Notes: generated from the letters alone by a model not told the origin. Shown: positions 1-8,328, numbered from the stretch's first letter. The stretch: DNA of 64,000 bases from Marinococcus luteus_A (GCF_034497705.1 NZ_JAXRUV010000001.1:1-64000); one strand, 5' to 3'. Program-made: numbers and translations.

Positions 1-22
1 CTTTTTCCCTCAATGGCACAAA

Positions 23-57
23 CAAAGGCCTCCGAAAATGAATTTCGGAGGCCTTTG
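23..57. terminator. Intrinsic terminator hairpin
   Basis: A long GC-rich inverted repeat (arms around 24-37 and 43-56, AAAGGCCTCCGAAA type) with a short loop. It lies downstream of the minus-strand HAD gene and could also end a gene entering from the left. Confidence 0.75.
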
Positions 58-128
58 TCTACAATCTGAGCCACCTTTTTTTACAAAGGGGCTTCCTATC
101 ATTATTCGCTGTAAATAAATCCGGAACG

Positions 129-902
129 TTATAGGAGTCCTACTTTTTCCAAACCGCGCGCGATGCCGTCATTTCCCACGTCAGCCGTAATATGGCGGGC
201 GTAGCTTTTAACCTCATCAGGGGCGTTTCCCATGGCAACGCTGTTTGGCACATACTGAAGCATTTCCACATCGTTGTAATTATCCCCAAAGGCATAACAG
301 TTCTCAAGCGCAATGCCGGCTTCAGCGATTAGGTTTTTGATTCCGTTTGCTTTCGACCCTCCAGGAGGAATAACGTCGAGTGAATAAGGGTGCCAGCGCA
401 CAAACCGCAGATCCTGCATCTGATCTACATAACGGTCTTCCTCGTCTTCGCGGGCAAACAGAAGGGCCTGATAAATATTGTTCTGTTCGGCAAACGTAGC
501 ATCAAATTCTGGATGCTCTACGCCGAGCGTCGTAATGCTGTCATGAATATCATGATGGAATTCAATATTAGCTTTCATGGCATTGCTGCCCATAAATACA
601 ATCGGATGCTCTTTTTCAGCAGCGAAGAACTGCAGAGACTGAAGTTTTGCGGTTGGAATAGTGTTTTGGTAAATAGCATTTCCATTATATTTCACAAATT
701 GACCGTTAAACGAAATAAACGTGTGGATATCGAGTTCTTCCCGGAGATCGTCGAACAAATAAGGGGCTCTTCCAGTGGATATCGCGATTTCATGGCCTTT
801 GCTCCGGAGCCTCTGAATAGCATCTCTGGTGGAAGCCGGCAACTGTTTATTTTCATCGTACAGCGTTCCGTCGATATCGAAAAAAATCATTTTTTTACTC
901 AT
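129..902 (-). CDS. Cof-type HAD-IIB family sugar/nucleotide phosphatase (YkrA-like)
   Basis: A 257-residue cytosolic HAD hydrolase. Motif I is DIDGTL near residue 9 (nucleophile and acid/base Asp), motif II is STGR near 42, motif III Lys sits in GGSKANG, and motif IV is GDNYND near 207. This is the full set for the Mg-dependent Cof/YkrA subfamily, which dephosphorylates sugar phosphates or nucleotides; the substrate cannot be read from the sequence. Length equals that of B. subtilis YkrA. In B. subtilis ykrA lies beside def/rnjA, whereas here this gene is about 50 kb away from that cluster. The start is supported by AAAGGAG about 9 nt upstream of ATG. Confidence 0.88.
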   Translation of the reverse strand: MSKKMIFFDIDGTLYDENKQLPASTRDAIQRLRSKGHEIAISTGRAPYLFDDLREELDIHTFISFNGQFVKYNGNAIYQNTIPTAKLQSLQFFAAEKEHPIVFMGSNAMKANIEFHHDIHDSITTLGVEHPEFDATFAEQNNIYQALLFAREDEEDRYVDQMQDLRFVRWHPYSLDVIPPGGSKANGIKNLIAEAGIALENCYAFGDNYNDVEMLQYVPNSVAMGNAPDEVKSYARHITADVGNDGIARGLEKVGLL

Positions 903-937
903 GTATGGGCTCTCCTTTTCTACACTTTTGCTCGTTT

Positions 938-967
938 AGTATACTACAATCACTCACGTTGTACCAA
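938..967 (-). promoter_or_regulatory. Sigma-A promoter for the HAD gene
   Basis: On the minus strand TTGGTA, 18 nt, TATACT, located 35-60 nt upstream of the HAD start codon. Confidence 0.5.
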
Positions 968-983
968 TGCACAGCAAGATAGG

Positions 984-1868
984 TTAATAGTAATCATGAA
1001 GCAGAGGAGCGGGATGTTTTCTTTTCCTCTCTCGGTAGATAAGAGCATTAATTTCTCCGCCGGTGACTAGAATCAGTCCCACAAGAAACAGCCACAGCAT
1101 TAGCACAATGACGCCGCCAAGGCTGCCATACGTGGAGGCATAGTTGGCAAAGTTGTTGACATAAAAGGAAAACCCCAGCGAAATTACCTGCCAGAGTAGT
1201 GTAGCTGTCATTGCCCCCGGCAGAACAGACCAAAAGGGCATATTATTGTTTGGTGCAAGATGATAGAGCATGGCGAGAATGACGGAAGTGATCGAAATAG
1301 TAATAAGCCAGCGCAGAAGCTGCACAAGAAAAACAGTATCTTCCGGAACATAAATAAATGATTGCACCGCCGATAAAATCAAATTGCCGAAGACGGGCAA
1401 AAAGAGCGCGAGAATGACGGAAAGCATTAATCCAAAGGTCAAACCGACAGACAATAGCCGCACCTTGAAAAAGGACCGCGTTTCGATAACATCATAAGCC
1501 CCGTTCACCGCCTTGATAAAAGCATTCAGCCCGTTGGAGGCTGTCCATATTGTGCCAATGACCCCAATAGTAAGCAGCCCGTTGCTTGAGCTGTTTATCG
1601 TATCTTCAATCGTGTCCTGAAACAGAGAGGCAGCCTCTGCGGGAACGAACTGGTACAAAAGTGATACAGCCCGGTCGGCATCGATATTAAAGTAGGGAAG
1701 AAGTGATAGAAACAAAATAAGCAGCGGAAAAATGGATAAAAGGTAATAAAACGCCTGCTGAGCAGCAAGGCCCGCAGCGTTGTCCTTCATTAATTCTGAA
1801 AATAAATTTTGAATAAAAGCAGTTATCCTTTTGATACTATCACTCCTTCGGACGGTTCTTTCTATCAT
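984..1868 (-). CDS. YihY/BrkB family integral membrane protein
   Basis: About six hydrophobic segments and the family signature LAAQQAFYYLLSIFPLLI near the N terminus, plus a Gly-rich SLGGVIVLMLWLF segment near the C terminus, identify a YihY (formerly BrkB/RNase BN) membrane protein of unknown biochemical role. The start is uncertain. The only in-frame ATG (1868) has no Shine-Dalgarno and lies inside a TATAAT box. A clean AAGGAGT (1842-1848) is followed 6-7 nt later by an in-frame ATC (1833-1835), which would give a protein beginning like known homologues. It is followed downstream by the HAD gene, which has its own promoter. Confidence 0.85.
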   Translation of the reverse strand: MIERTVRRSDSIKRITAFIQNLFSELMKDNAAGLAAQQAFYYLLSIFPLLILFLSLLPYFNIDADRAVSLLYQFVPAEAASLFQDTIEDTINSSSNGLLTIGVIGTIWTASNGLNAFIKAVNGAYDVIETRSFFKVRLLSVGLTFGLMLSVILALFLPVFGNLILSAVQSFIYVPEDTVFLVQLLRWLITISITSVILAMLYHLAPNNNMPFWSVLPGAMTATLLWQVISLGFSFYVNNFANYASTYGSLGGVIVLMLWLFLVGLILVTGGEINALIYRERKRKHPAPLLHDYY

Positions 1869-1895
1869 TATACAATAGGCTGGAAATAGAAAGAA

Positions 1896-1926
1896 AAAAC
1901 CTGTGCACAGCTGCTGCACAGGTTTT
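1896..1926 (-). terminator. Intrinsic terminator
   Basis: 12-bp stem AAAACCTGTGCA/TGCACAGGTTTT with a 7-nt loop, followed on the minus strand by a T-rich tract. It ends the beta-helix lipoprotein gene and separates it from the YihY gene. Confidence 0.85.
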
Positions 1927-1958
1927 GTACATTGGGTCCCCCGCAGCTGTCAGAGCCG

Positions 1959-3224
1959 CTACTCAGTTTCTTCAGAAGAGGAGGAGGGGGCGTCCTGTTC
2001 GATATATTGCTGGAATGTAACGAGATCCCTGAATTCACGCCCCTCCCATTTCCATTCAGCTCTGGAGGAAGAAGGGAAGGAATTATCCTTCAGGGTAACA
2101 TAGTTACTAATGTCTTCAGTGGCATCAATATAAAATCCGTTGAATGTAGAGCCTTCAAAATCGTTATTGATGACGCTTAAATGTCGTATGGAGGACTGGA
2201 TACGCAGCTGGGCGGAGTCCCGGCTGCCGTGCGCGTTTTTCCAAGTGTTCTCTGAAAAAGAGACGCGGCTGATTGGACGTTGAGCAGGTCCCTGAACAAG
2301 AGCCGTTCCGGCCGACGTTTGGTCCCGCCATACGTTATTTTTGAACGAGAGATCCTCTGTTTCTGCAAAGGAGGTATTACGGATGAATGTCCCAACAGAC
2401 CCTCCGCTTATAGTGTTATGTGAAAAAGTGATCTCATCGGCCCCCTTGACTGCGACAGCTGGATCGGTACTTCTGTTCGAGGAATTAATAATATTGTTTT
2501 TCACAACACCTCCGGAAGGAGCTCGGCCGTTTACTTCTCCGGGCACTGCCTGAAGATCGAGAGATGTTCCGGAAGTTTTCTCAAAGCGGTTATGGGAAAC
2601 TGTAAACGAAGCTATGTTGCCCTCCAGTGCAAAGCCTGGAGCATGCTTCCATCTTTCGACAGTGTTGCCGCTTATGATTGTATCCTCGTGGATGCTGTCT
2701 GCATCTGAACTAGCTATATGGATTGCTGACCCAGGCTCTTCTTCCGCTTTTTGAGACGATAAAAAACGGTTATCGAGTATTTGAAGGGCCCGGGTCTCTC
2801 CGGAGGAAGCAATCACAGAGGCCGTATTTTCCTGATGAAAGGTGAATTTTTTAATCGTTATGTATTCGGTGTCTTCTAAAGAGAAAAACGGCTTATCGCT
2901 AGCGGTTTTTAAATGAACGTTTTCATTTTCAAACGGACGGACGGTGATGGGAAGCTGTTCTTCACCCTGCTCGCTCACTTTCACATTTTCCTCATAAGTG
3001 CCTTCCCGTAAGTAAATAGTATCTCCGGCTTCCGCGGTATCAGCGGCCTTTTGAACAGACTGAAAAGGCGTATCGATAGTACCGTTTTGCTCATCATTTC
3101 CTGAAGGGGAAACGAATATTCCCTTATCGCTCTCGCCGGAATCAGCAGAAAAAGGAAGCATGCCGCAGCCGCTTATAAATAGCAAGAAAAAAAGCATTAT
3201 AATAACAGAATAAAAACGCGGTAT
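1959..3224 (-). CDS. Secreted lipoprotein with right-handed parallel beta-helix (pectate-lyase-like fold)
   Basis: N-terminal signal with lipobox FISGC, then an acidic low-complexity linker and a DUF1565-like opening (FVSPSGNDEQNGTIDTPFQS, then DTIYLREGTYEENV), followed by repeated right-handed helix turns of the PbH1 type (for example NNIINSS, NRFLSS, NNVWRD, NNDFEG). Such proteins bind or cleave polysaccharides; no catalytic Arg/Asp set can be assigned, so the activity is unknown. The start given is an ATA codon (3222-3224) placed 6 nt after GGAGGGG. It yields a normal signal peptide beginning MPRFYSVII. The first in-frame ATG (3197) is nine codons further in and would leave no positively charged n-region. 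The longer reading frame upstream has no ribosome binding site. Confidence 0.72.
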   Translation of the reverse strand: MPRFYSVIIMLFFLLFISGCGMLPFSADSGESDKGIFVSPSGNDEQNGTIDTPFQSVQKAADTAEAGDTIYLREGTYEENVKVSEQGEEQLPITVRPFENENVHLKTASDKPFFSLEDTEYITIKKFTFHQENTASVIASSGETRALQILDNRFLSSQKAEEEPGSAIHIASSDADSIHEDTIISGNTVERWKHAPGFALEGNIASFTVSHNRFEKTSGTSLDLQAVPGEVNGRAPSGGVVKNNIINSSNRSTDPAVAVKGADEITFSHNTISGGSVGTFIRNTSFAETEDLSFKNNVWRDQTSAGTALVQGPAQRPISRVSFSENTWKNAHGSRDSAQLRIQSSIRHLSVINNDFEGSTFNGFYIDATEDISNYVTLKDNSFPSSSRAEWKWEGREFRDLVTFQQYIEQDAPSSSSEETE

Positions 3225-3360
3225 CTGAATCCCCTCCCTGTGAAATGATGTGACGTTGAATGTATGTAAATAAGCAGAAACTATCGTAGCACAATTGTAA
3301 TAATTGCAACAGTTATAAATTGGAAGAAGACGCACGGGTAGTGTGCGCCTTCAGTTTGTT

Positions 3361-4335
3361 TTAAAGGGTTATCGCTGCTGAAGCAGAAGTTGAGGAATTC
3401 AGTGCCTGTAGAGCGACAGCCCGCTGCGCGTCGATTAATGCTGAAGGCAGACTGCCGACTTGCGGAGAAGCGCGATGAGCCACAGCAATCTGTATGGAGA
3501 TATGAACCGCAAAATGCTGAAACCGCCGGAAGTCACTCTGCTCAGCCAGCATGGTATGAACGCTGCGGGCGTCATCAATAATGGAAGAAAAAGAAGCTGT
3601 AAATCCGAGCACTCCGAGGAGCGAGTAATAGAACGGACGTACGTGCCACTGTCCGGACTGCCAATAGCCAAGGATGTCGTCGAAACGTTCAAAGTATGCA
3701 GTTTCGTTTATACTTTCGAGATTCAGGGCAGCTAAAAAGGAAAGGTGCTGAAGTTGAGTTCCTTTTTTAAAGTCCCGCTCGAGCAGCTGGTGATGGGTGC
3801 TGTTCATATGCTCAATCATCTGTTCCTTGTTTCCGGGAAACTGATGAATATAAAGCGTGTGCAGAGGATAATAATCCGCACTAGTTAAATCCGGAAAGGA
3901 TTCCTGCAGAAACTCGTACCAGGCAGTAAACGCCGGTACAGCAGAAAAGTCGTCCCGAAAGAAGGTGTAATATGATAAAGCGGCAGCGTACGTAGAGGTG
4001 CCGCGCCCCCAAGGTCCCTGAACCAACTGGCTGTATAGCTGCTTAAAACCGGTCCAGCTGTCTTCGGGGTTCTCAGCCAAACAGTCAAGCATACCAGCGA
4101 TTGGAAAGCGCTGGTGAGACCGCAGCGGTGAAAACCAGCTGTTGTTCTTTTTAATCGTCTGCTGGAAACGGTCAAACCGCTCAATGTCAAACGACTTGTG
4201 GTGCAGGGAATACATCGATGCCATCAGCATGAACATACGGGCGTCCGAATGATGCCACGGATATTTTTTCTTTAACGCCTCATAGGTGTTCAAATACTGC
4301 TTTGTAATATCTGTAAGCTGTTCCTGAGTTTCCAT
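3361..4335 (-). CDS. DUF4003 family protein
   Basis: A 324-residue mostly helical protein with no signal peptide or membrane segment. The pattern (ALKKKYPWHHSDARMFMLMA near the start, then FPIAGMLDCL and SYYTFFRDDF) matches the uncharacterised DUF4003 family found in Bacilli; function unknown. ATG at 4335 is preceded by AAAGGAGG, so the longer upstream reading frame is not used. It lies downstream of hemAT on the same strand with a 60-nt gap, so read-through from hemAT is possible. Confidence 0.75.
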   Translation of the reverse strand: METQEQLTDITKQYLNTYEALKKKYPWHHSDARMFMLMASMYSLHHKSFDIERFDRFQQTIKKNNSWFSPLRSHQRFPIAGMLDCLAENPEDSWTGFKQLYSQLVQGPWGRGTSTYAAALSYYTFFRDDFSAVPAFTAWYEFLQESFPDLTSADYYPLHTLYIHQFPGNKEQMIEHMNSTHHQLLERDFKKGTQLQHLSFLAALNLESINETAYFERFDDILGYWQSGQWHVRPFYYSLLGVLGFTASFSSIIDDARSVHTMLAEQSDFRRFQHFAVHISIQIAVAHRASPQVGSLPSALIDAQRAVALQALNSSTSASAAITL

Positions 4336-4394
4336 CTGAGGGCCTCCTTTTCTCTGGCTATAGTGTAAGTATAGCATGAGACAAGGGGGGCTGA

Positions 4395-5690
4395 TTATTC
4401 CTGGGTTAAATCATGGAGTGAGGAGACAGAGCTGCCTACCCGGGAAATGGCCTGTTCGACTTCACGCAGCTCCTGAATAAGTGAATGAACTTCTGTCTCA
4501 GTTTCATTGCTCTGCTTTCGGCTTTTTGCCATTTCCTGCACAATCCCGTCAAACATGCTGTTAATTTCATGGACCCGTTTTGTGCCATCACTAATCTGAT
4601 TGTCCGCATTCTCAATGTGATTGCTCACAAGCTGGATCTGGTCATTTGTTTTCCGGACAAGTTCAGATACGGTGTCTACCGACTTTTTTGTTTCACCGGA
4701 AAGCTTACGGACTTCTGTGGCTACTACTGCGAATCCGCGGCCGTGCTCGCCGGCCCGGGCAGATTCAATGGAAGCATTCAGGGCCAAAAGATTCGTCTGC
4801 TCAGCAATCCCTGTGACGATGTTTGTGATATCATCAATTTTAGCGGCAATTGCTTTAAGTTCCCCTGTTTCCGTGCGCATAAAATCCATGAGCTCCTGGA
4901 GGCTTTTCATATGCTTTCCGTGCTGTTCGAGTTCGTGCTTGCCTTCCTCGGACTGGGAAGCGGCCCCGGAGCTGCTTTGAACATTTTCTTTTGAAATGGT
5001 AACGACCCTATTGGACGTCGCAGTAAGCGAAGCCAATGAGTTGTTTGTCTGGTTAAAAACCTCGCGGAGCGAGCAGGTGGTAACAGAAATTTGCTCATGC
5101 AGGTGATCCTTCACAGCCTGTTGTTCTTTGTGAAGCGTAAGGTGGGCCTCCTCGTAGGCTTCAAGCACAAGCTGCTGTTCGAGGTTAATGATTTTCGTAA
5201 CTGCAAGAACCGCTGGAAGAAAATCAGCCCGGCTGGTAAGGTGCTGGTCGACAAAATGAAGGATGGACTGCTCCATGTCTTGAAACGAGGACATATACCA
5301 TTTTGGCAGAAGGCCAATATGTAAATGAACCTGGGCAATCTTCAGCCTCTTTTGAATAAAAGTATCCTCTATCGTCCCTTGAAACATTTCCTGCACGTGG
5401 ACAGCAAGCGTCCGACTCAGCCGTTCGACCGAGCTGTGCTTTTCAATGATAGCGCGCAGGCTTGGTTCATTCTTAAGGTTGCGGTAAAAGGCATCAACAA
5501 TAGCTTCAATGTTTTCAGCAATGACCGGCTGAAGTGCGGATAGTATATAGAGGTCATTGTCGGTTAGATGAATCAGCTGTAGCTGACGGTGCAGATCGCT
5601 CCCGGGGGAAAGCCTGACCCGGCTGCCGGAATGGACGTCCCCTGGAAATTGTGAAGCTGGTGCAGATGATGATTTTGCTGAAAACAGCAT
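4395..5690 (-). CDS. hemAT: Heme-based aerotaxis transducer HemAT (globin-coupled sensor)
   Basis: 431 residues, like B. subtilis HemAT (432). The N-terminal globin domain (about 35-195) carries the proximal histidine at about 122 in VHLHIGLLPKWYM. The C-terminal part (about 220-430) is a cytoplasmic methyl-accepting signalling hairpin with the conserved AEQTNLLALNASIESARAGE tip, which contacts CheA/CheW. There are no transmembrane segments, as expected for a soluble oxygen sensor. ATG at 5690 is preceded by GGGAGGC. A sigma-D-like -10 (GCCGATAT) 50 nt upstream fits co-regulation with motility genes. No other chemotaxis gene lies in the window. Confidence 0.95.
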   Translation of the reverse strand: MLFSAKSSSAPASQFPGDVHSGSRVRLSPGSDLHRQLQLIHLTDNDLYILSALQPVIAENIEAIVDAFYRNLKNEPSLRAIIEKHSSVERLSRTLAVHVQEMFQGTIEDTFIQKRLKIAQVHLHIGLLPKWYMSSFQDMEQSILHFVDQHLTSRADFLPAVLAVTKIINLEQQLVLEAYEEAHLTLHKEQQAVKDHLHEQISVTTCSLREVFNQTNNSLASLTATSNRVVTISKENVQSSSGAASQSEEGKHELEQHGKHMKSLQELMDFMRTETGELKAIAAKIDDITNIVTGIAEQTNLLALNASIESARAGEHGRGFAVVATEVRKLSGETKKSVDTVSELVRKTNDQIQLVSNHIENADNQISDGTKRVHEINSMFDGIVQEMAKSRKQSNETETEVHSLIQELREVEQAISRVGSSVSSLHDLTQE

Positions 5691-5739
5691 ATTAATAGCC
5701 TCCCGATGCAATAAAAGTATGGGTGATACAGTATTTCTT

Positions 5740-5767
5740 ATATCGGCTGAAGAACTATTAATATTCA
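5740..5767 (-). promoter_or_regulatory. Sigma-D (motility) promoter for hemAT
   Basis: Minus-strand GCCGATAT (5740-5747) is an exact match to the B. subtilis sigma-D -10 consensus. The -35 (GAAT or TGAA about 15-16 nt upstream) is a poor match to TAAA, so the call rests on the -10 and on the nature of the gene. Confidence 0.6.
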
Positions 5768-5804
5768 TGAAGAATTAAAAATTTTTAGGAAGCAGGGATA
5801 GAAT

Positions 5805-6026
5805 ATGAGAAACAAAAAGATGTGGATAGCGGGGCTGTTGTCGCTTATCATTCCAGGGGCGGGACAGGTGTATGTAAAAAAATATCTCTGGGCGGTGTTG
5901 TTTTTTGTGCTGTACGTAAGTCTACTCGTTACGGTGTACGTGCCCTCCATTTTCGTGGCTGCCATTGCTGTCGTCCATGCAGTGCAGACTGCAGGCCGGC
6001 AGGAAGCAGAAAATACGGGGGAATAA
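5805..6026 (+). CDS. Small membrane protein (TM2/DUF5683-like)
   Basis: 73 residues with two hydrophobic segments (about 7-22 and 26-60) joined by PGAGQVYVKKY. A G-x-G-Q-x-Y-x-K turn between two helices is typical of small TM2-like membrane proteins; function unknown. It is divergent from hemAT and followed by a strong terminator. The ribosome binding site (GCAGGGA) is moderate. Confidence 0.65.
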   Translation: MRNKKMWIAGLLSLIIPGAGQVYVKKYLWAVLFFVLYVSLLVTVYVPSIFVAAIAVVHAVQTAGRQEAENTGE

Positions 6027-6059
6027 AGGACAGGGAGCAGGTTTGAAAAAATTATTTGA

Positions 6060-6089
6060 AAGGCCCCGGGGTAAAAACCCCGGGGCCTT
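6060..6089. terminator. Bidirectional terminator
   Basis: 12-bp stem AAGGCCCCGGGG/CCCCGGGGCCTT with a 6-nt loop between two convergent genes. Confidence 0.8.
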
Positions 6090-6098
6090 GTATCTATG

Positions 6099-6584
6099 CT
6101 ATTCGGCTTGGAGCGCCTGAATGAACGTTTCGTCCATATCGACAGCGATAAATTGAATTTCCCGTATGTTGTGCAGCAGCTCCCGGTAGTAAATCGCGAC
6201 GGTCTCGGGGTCAAGGCCGCCGGTGGCGGTGCCAAGCGCCGGGAGGGCGACCCGGTAGATGTGATGCTCCTGGCAGTAACGTATTAACGATTGCAGACAG
6301 GAATAAACCACGTCGTAGTTCGACTTTTCCTCCGGGGCTTCCATCGTCACTAAATGAAGGACGGCTTCATACGGTAGACTGGCAGCCGTGGTCGTGTAAA
6401 GCTCGCCACGCTTCGGTCCGTGCTTTTTGCAGTAGGCTTCTGCTTCCTGTTCAATAGTCTCTCCGCCAGCTTTTTTGATGGCAGCGGCAACGCCGCCGCC
6501 CATCGACCCCTGTCCGTTTGCAGCATTGCAAATATAATCGACATTGGTGACAGTGGTAATATCTCCTCGTTTTGCACTAAGCAT
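6099..6584 (-). CDS. Macro domain (ADP-ribose-binding) protein
   Basis: A single 161-residue macro domain. The N-terminal GDIT, VDYICNAANGQGSMGGGVAAA ribose-binding loop and the later LPALGTATGGLDPE phosphate loop are all present. Family members bind ADP-ribose or hydrolyse ADP-ribose-1''-phosphate, O-acetyl-ADP-ribose or mono-ADP-ribosyl links; which applies here is not visible. Cytosolic. ATG follows GGAAAGGAAGAGA. It stands alone and is convergent with the small TM2-like gene. Confidence 0.88.
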   Translation of the reverse strand: MLSAKRGDITTVTNVDYICNAANGQGSMGGGVAAAIKKAGGETIEQEAEAYCKKHGPKRGELYTTTAASLPYEAVLHLVTMEAPEEKSNYDVVYSCLQSLIRYCQEHHIYRVALPALGTATGGLDPETVAIYYRELLHNIREIQFIAVDMDETFIQALQAE

Positions 6585-6669
6585 ATCTTCTCTTCCTTTC
6601 CTTCTGCGCTATTATTCCGTCATCAGCATATCAGAATTTCCAGCCGGCAGGGAGGAGATTGCTCATAAT

Positions 6670-8022
6670 TTATGCAAAAGAATTAGACATATACCGGGAA
6701 GCCCGATGGAATAACTGCTTTGCTTCTTTGTTCGCATCACTAAGCACGTGGTTCTTATTCATGGTCTGCATATTGTGGTCTTCCATTACAATCCGGCCGT
6801 TTACGATGGTGGTTTCCACCTGGTCTTTGGAAGCAGCATACACAATACGGGAATATGGATCTGCTCCTTCGCTCGGATATGTATGAAAATCATAAAGGTT
6901 GAGGATAGACAAATCCGCTTTTTTGCCAATTTCGATACTGCCAATTTCCTGGTCAAGACCGACCGCTTTCGCCCCTTCGATGGTTGCCATGCGAAGAACC
7001 TGTCTGGCATTCATGGCGGTCGGACCATAGGAGGGTTTATGAATAAGGGCGGCCATCCTCATTTCCTGAAACATGTCGAGCGTGTTGTTGCACGGGGCTC
7101 CGTCGGCGCCGAGACTGACATTGTGGTGGTGGTCAAGCAGGTCCGGAATCTCCGCGAATCCGGAAGCAAGCTTCATATTGGAGCTTGGGCAGTGGCTAAT
7201 ATGGGCTCCCTTTTGTTTAATAATCTGCTTTTCATGGTCATCGAGCCAGACACAGTGGGCGAGAATAAGGCGCGGGTGTACAAGGCCAAGGTGATCGAGA
7301 TATGTTACGTTGCGCATACCGGTATCAGCTTCAACAATTTCTATTTCTCCCTGGCTTTCTGAAGCGTGTGTATGCACATACGCTCCGTAATGAGTAGATA
7401 GCCGGGAAACTTCGCGCAGCAGTGGTTCAGAGCAGGAGACAACAAACCGGGGTGAAAATGCGTATCGTATTCTATCATTATCCCGACCGTTCCATTTTTC
7501 ATACAAATCGGCGCTTTCCTGCACGGACTGGCTCGTGGTTTCAAGCAGGGGAGCAGGCAGTTCATCGCCCTTATCCATCATAACTTTGCCGGATAGAGCC
7601 CGGATGCCGGAAGCTTCTATGGCTTCGAAGGCAGCGTTTGTATGGTGGACTGTTTCCATGTCGACGATCGTTGTCGTGCCGCTCCGGATCAATTCGCCGA
7701 TGCCGAGCATCGCTGAGGCATAGATAGAATCGGGAGTGTGGGCAGCTTCCATTGGCCATATGCGTTCCTTCAGCCAATCCATCAGCTCAAGGTCATCCGC
7801 CTGACTGCGAAACAGTGCCTGGCAAAGGTGAATATGGGTATGGATAAAGCCTGGAAGCACAGTTCGCCCCTGGGCTTCAATCACTTTTTCACCCGGATGA
7901 GGAGTTAAAGAAGGTCGGATTTCTTTAATGTATTCATTTTCAATTCGTATATCTCCGTGCACAATGTCATTGTTTTCGTTCATCGTCATGATTTCAGCCT
8001 GCCGTATTAAGATCGTGGTCAT
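6670..8022 (-). CDS. TRZ/ATZ-family metal-dependent amidohydrolase (probable purine-related deaminase)
   Basis: 450 residues. A metal-binding HTHIH motif near residue 61, further metal ligands in THASES and LAHCVWL, and the catalytic Asp in LGADGAPCNN place it in the chlorohydrolase / S-adenosylhomocysteine- and 8-oxoguanine-deaminase branch of the amidohydrolase superfamily. These hydrolytically remove an amino group from a heterocycle. The guanine-class riboswitch upstream suggests a guanine or oxopurine substrate (inference). ATG at 8022 has AAGGAG 8 nt upstream; an in-frame GTG at 8031 overlaps the ribosome binding site and is less likely. Monocistronic. Confidence 0.88.
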   Translation of the reverse strand: MTTILIRQAEIMTMNENNDIVHGDIRIENEYIKEIRPSLTPHPGEKVIEAQGRTVLPGFIHTHIHLCQALFRSQADDLELMDWLKERIWPMEAAHTPDSIYASAMLGIGELIRSGTTTIVDMETVHHTNAAFEAIEASGIRALSGKVMMDKGDELPAPLLETTSQSVQESADLYEKWNGRDNDRIRYAFSPRFVVSCSEPLLREVSRLSTHYGAYVHTHASESQGEIEIVEADTGMRNVTYLDHLGLVHPRLILAHCVWLDDHEKQIIKQKGAHISHCPSSNMKLASGFAEIPDLLDHHHNVSLGADGAPCNNTLDMFQEMRMAALIHKPSYGPTAMNARQVLRMATIEGAKAVGLDQEIGSIEIGKKADLSILNLYDFHTYPSEGADPYSRIVYAASKDQVETTIVNGRIVMEDHNMQTMNKNHVLSDANKEAKQLFHRASRYMSNSFA

Positions 8023-8045
8023 TGTAAACACTCCTTTGTATGCAT

Positions 8046-8082
8046 AAAAAAACGAAGAACGCCCGCAAAAGGCGTTCTTCGT
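8046..8082 (-). terminator. Riboswitch expression-platform terminator
   Basis: Strong hairpin (ACGAAGAACGCC with GGCGTTCTTCGT, apart from a small bulge) followed by seven T on the minus strand. Its 5' arm includes the 3' arm of riboswitch helix P1 (CGAAG), so the two structures exclude each other. Confidence 0.88.
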
Positions 8083-8141
8083 AGTTGGAAATTACGGTTT
8101 CCAGTAGAAACGTTCAACCCAATTGTTGAATATATACGAAG
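8077..8141 (-). promoter_or_regulatory. Purine riboswitch aptamer, guanine type
   Basis: Minus-strand RNA with P1 CTTCGTA/TACGAAG, P2 TTCAAC/GTTGAA with loop AATTGG, the invariant J2/3 segment GTTTCTAC, P3 TGGAAA/TTTCCA with loop CCGTAA, and J3/1 ending AAC before P1. The two loops keep the GG/CC kissing pairs. The base immediately before the P1 3' arm (position 74 in xpt numbering, complement of 8084) is C, which pairs guanine or hypoxanthine rather than adenine. The P2 loop is 6 nt instead of 7, and the U25-A45 pair is replaced by A and C, so it is a divergent member. Confidence 0.82.
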
Positions 8142-8160
8142 GGTAAGTGGTAATACCTGC

Positions 8161-8189
8161 ATCGTACCGGGGAATGAAAAAAACTTCAA
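8161..8189 (-). promoter_or_regulatory. Sigma-A promoter for riboswitch and amidohydrolase
   Basis: TTGAAG, 17 nt, TACGAT on the minus strand. The predicted start site lies about 12 nt upstream of P1 of the riboswitch. Confidence 0.65.
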
Positions 8190-8328
8190 TAGAGTTGGAA
8201 GATAATATGACAAAAGATTTACTGGGCAGTGTACGAGTTTGACTTGCTAGCTTCTATTTCTTTTACGAATGTTCCTGTTTATTTCAAATAGAAAAAGATT
8301 AATTTTCAGAAAATATACAGTGCAAAGA

